Assembly: GCA_964342835.1 (NCBI GenBank)
Contig: CAYFGJ010000016.1
Coordinates: 1 to 14,667, forward strand
Source of the DNA: GCA-2716945 sp964342835
Lineage (GTDB): Bacteria > Pseudomonadota > Gammaproteobacteria > GCA-002705445 > GCA-002716945
Direction: 5' to 3'
DNA: 14,667 bases
Shown: one piece after another, positions 13,777-14,667 of the stretch
How positions within the stretch are numbered: the first letter of the stretch is position 1
Layout: the number at the start of each line of letters is the position of its first letter
Notes under the pieces: generated by a model
Database searches by the model: none
Seen by the model: the letters and a program-made list of their open reading frames with translations, nothing else
What the model was told of the DNA's origin: nothing
Position numbers and translations under genes: made by a program

Positions 13777-14667
13777 AAAATTTTCTGAAATAATAAGTTT
13801 TCTCAAAAAAAATAAATTATATAAGCAGAATTTTCATAATAAATTTGTATTTTATAGTAAAGATAATTGTTCTGGAAAAATATTTGTCTCTATAAATATG
13901 AATCAGAAAACACAAAAGAAATATATTATTGAAGCTATAGAGAATGGAGCCAAAGCAATAATTTTAGATCAAAAAATTAAAATACCTAATACATTTAAAA
14001 ACATTCCTATTTTATATAGTAAAGAACTTAAAAATAATTATAATGAATTTTTTAATTATATTTATAGTGAACCACTAAATAAGATGACTGTGATAGGAGT
14101 AACTGGTACTGATGGGAAAACATCCCAATTACATATTCTTGCCCAATGTTTCTCATTATCTGGCGATAAAATAGGTGTTATATCAAGTGAAGGCAATGGA
14201 ATCTATCCAAAACTTCAATCAACCGATTATACAACACCAAGGATAGATATTTTATATAAATACTTTTATTTTTTTAAAACAAAACGAGTCAATAAAATTT
14301 TAATTGAATGTTCATCGCAAGGGTTAGAGCAAGATAGATTAATTAATATAAAATTTGATATAAGTATTCTAACTAATATTAATAAAGATCATATAGAACA
14401 TCATAAATCAATTAAAAATTATATTAAATCAAAATTTAAATTAATGAATATGACAAAAAAACATATTTTTTTGAATCAGGATTGTAAAAGAACGAAGAAA
14501 AATATAAAATTAATTACTTCTAAAGCTAAACAACATTTGTATAATTCTCACATTAATCTAGATTTGTATAAAATTAAAATTCCTCAAACTATATCAAATT
14601 TATATAATTTAAGAGCTACTTATGAAATTCTTAAAATATATAAATTTTCATCTCAATCTATCTTAGA
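13766..14667 (+). CDS. murE: UDP-N-acetylmuramoyl-tripeptide synthetase MurE, 3'-truncated
   Basis: The first 300 codons of a Mur ligase that adds the third residue (meso-diaminopimelate in most Gram-negatives) to UDP-MurNAc-dipeptide; the frame runs off the window. ATG at 13766 lies in the end of ftsI. The ATP loop reads GVTGTDGKTS at about residues 111-120, with Asp where many MurE proteins have Asn. STDYTTPR follows, then ECSSQGLEQDRL, in which the substrate-binding Ser, Gln and Arg of the E. coli SSHGLVQHR block are kept but the His is Gln. TNINKDHIEHHKSIKNYIKSKFKLM matches the central Mur ligase block with the carbamylated-lysine region. The deciding DNPR-type motif for the amino acid added lies beyond the window. 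The gene order ftsI-murE is the normal dcw order. Confidence 0.93.
   Translation, partial: MINKKFSEIISFLKKNKLYKQNFHNKFVFYSKDNCSGKIFVSINMNQKTQKKYIIEAIENGAKAIILDQKIKIPNTFKNIPILYSKELKNNYNEFFNYIYSEPLNKMTVIGVTGTDGKTSQLHILAQCFSLSGDKIGVISSEGNGIYPKLQSTDYTTPRIDILYKYFYFFKTKRVNKILIECSSQGLEQDRLINIKFDISILTNINKDHIEHHKSIKNYIKSKFKLMNMTKKHIFLNQDCKRTKKNIKLITSKAKQHLYNSHINLDLYKIKIPQTISNLYNLRATYEILKIYKFSSQSIL

Overview
This window comes from a very AT-rich, tightly packed proteobacterial genome. It most likely belongs to a streamlined gammaproteobacterium with methylotroph-type C1 metabolism. Reasons: FtsZ has a gammaproteobacterial-type start (MFE...IKVIGVGGGGGNAV) and a DIPAFLR tail; the type A RNase P RNA is close to the enterobacterial/pseudomonad form; and rnpB lies just upstream of mraZ, as in Pseudomonas. 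The class call is inference, not a placement by phylogeny. Nearly all neighbouring genes overlap by 4 to 35 bases. No tRNA, mobile element, CRISPR array or phage gene was seen.

Region 1 (1-6632) is a C1-carrier cofactor island. On the plus strand are a 5'-truncated ATP-grasp ligase (MfnD-like), an MfnF-like ASKHA-fold enzyme and pabB. Converging on them from the minus strand is a five-gene operon in the order mobA, UbiX-like flavoprotein, DHPS-like protein, DUF447 protein, mfnB. Together they suggest synthesis of a methanofuran/methylofuran-type cofactor and of (dephospho)tetrahydromethanopterin, the carriers used to oxidise formaldehyde to formate. pabB supplies p-aminobenzoate for the pterin, MfnB makes the furan precursor, MfnD and MfnF build the side chain, and the flavoprotein may reduce the pterin. 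MobA makes the molybdenum cofactor, probably for a formate dehydrogenase. The two operons overlap tail to tail.

Region 2 (6633-8817) holds dusA, transcribed divergently from mobA across a 48-base gap, a class I methyltransferase of unknown target overlapping dusA, and the RNase P RNA gene with a near-consensus promoter.

Region 3 (8818-14667) is the start of a division and cell wall (dcw) cluster. It has a good sigma70-type promoter and phased TGG-type boxes that fit a MraZ operator. The order is mraZ, a tiny stand-alone J-domain gene, rsmH, ftsL, ftsZ, ftsI, murE (cut by the window end). Three things are odd here: the J-domain gene in the cluster, ftsZ sitting between ftsL and ftsI instead of at the far end after ftsA, and an ftsI frame that has no ATG, GTG or TTG upstream of its membrane anchor.
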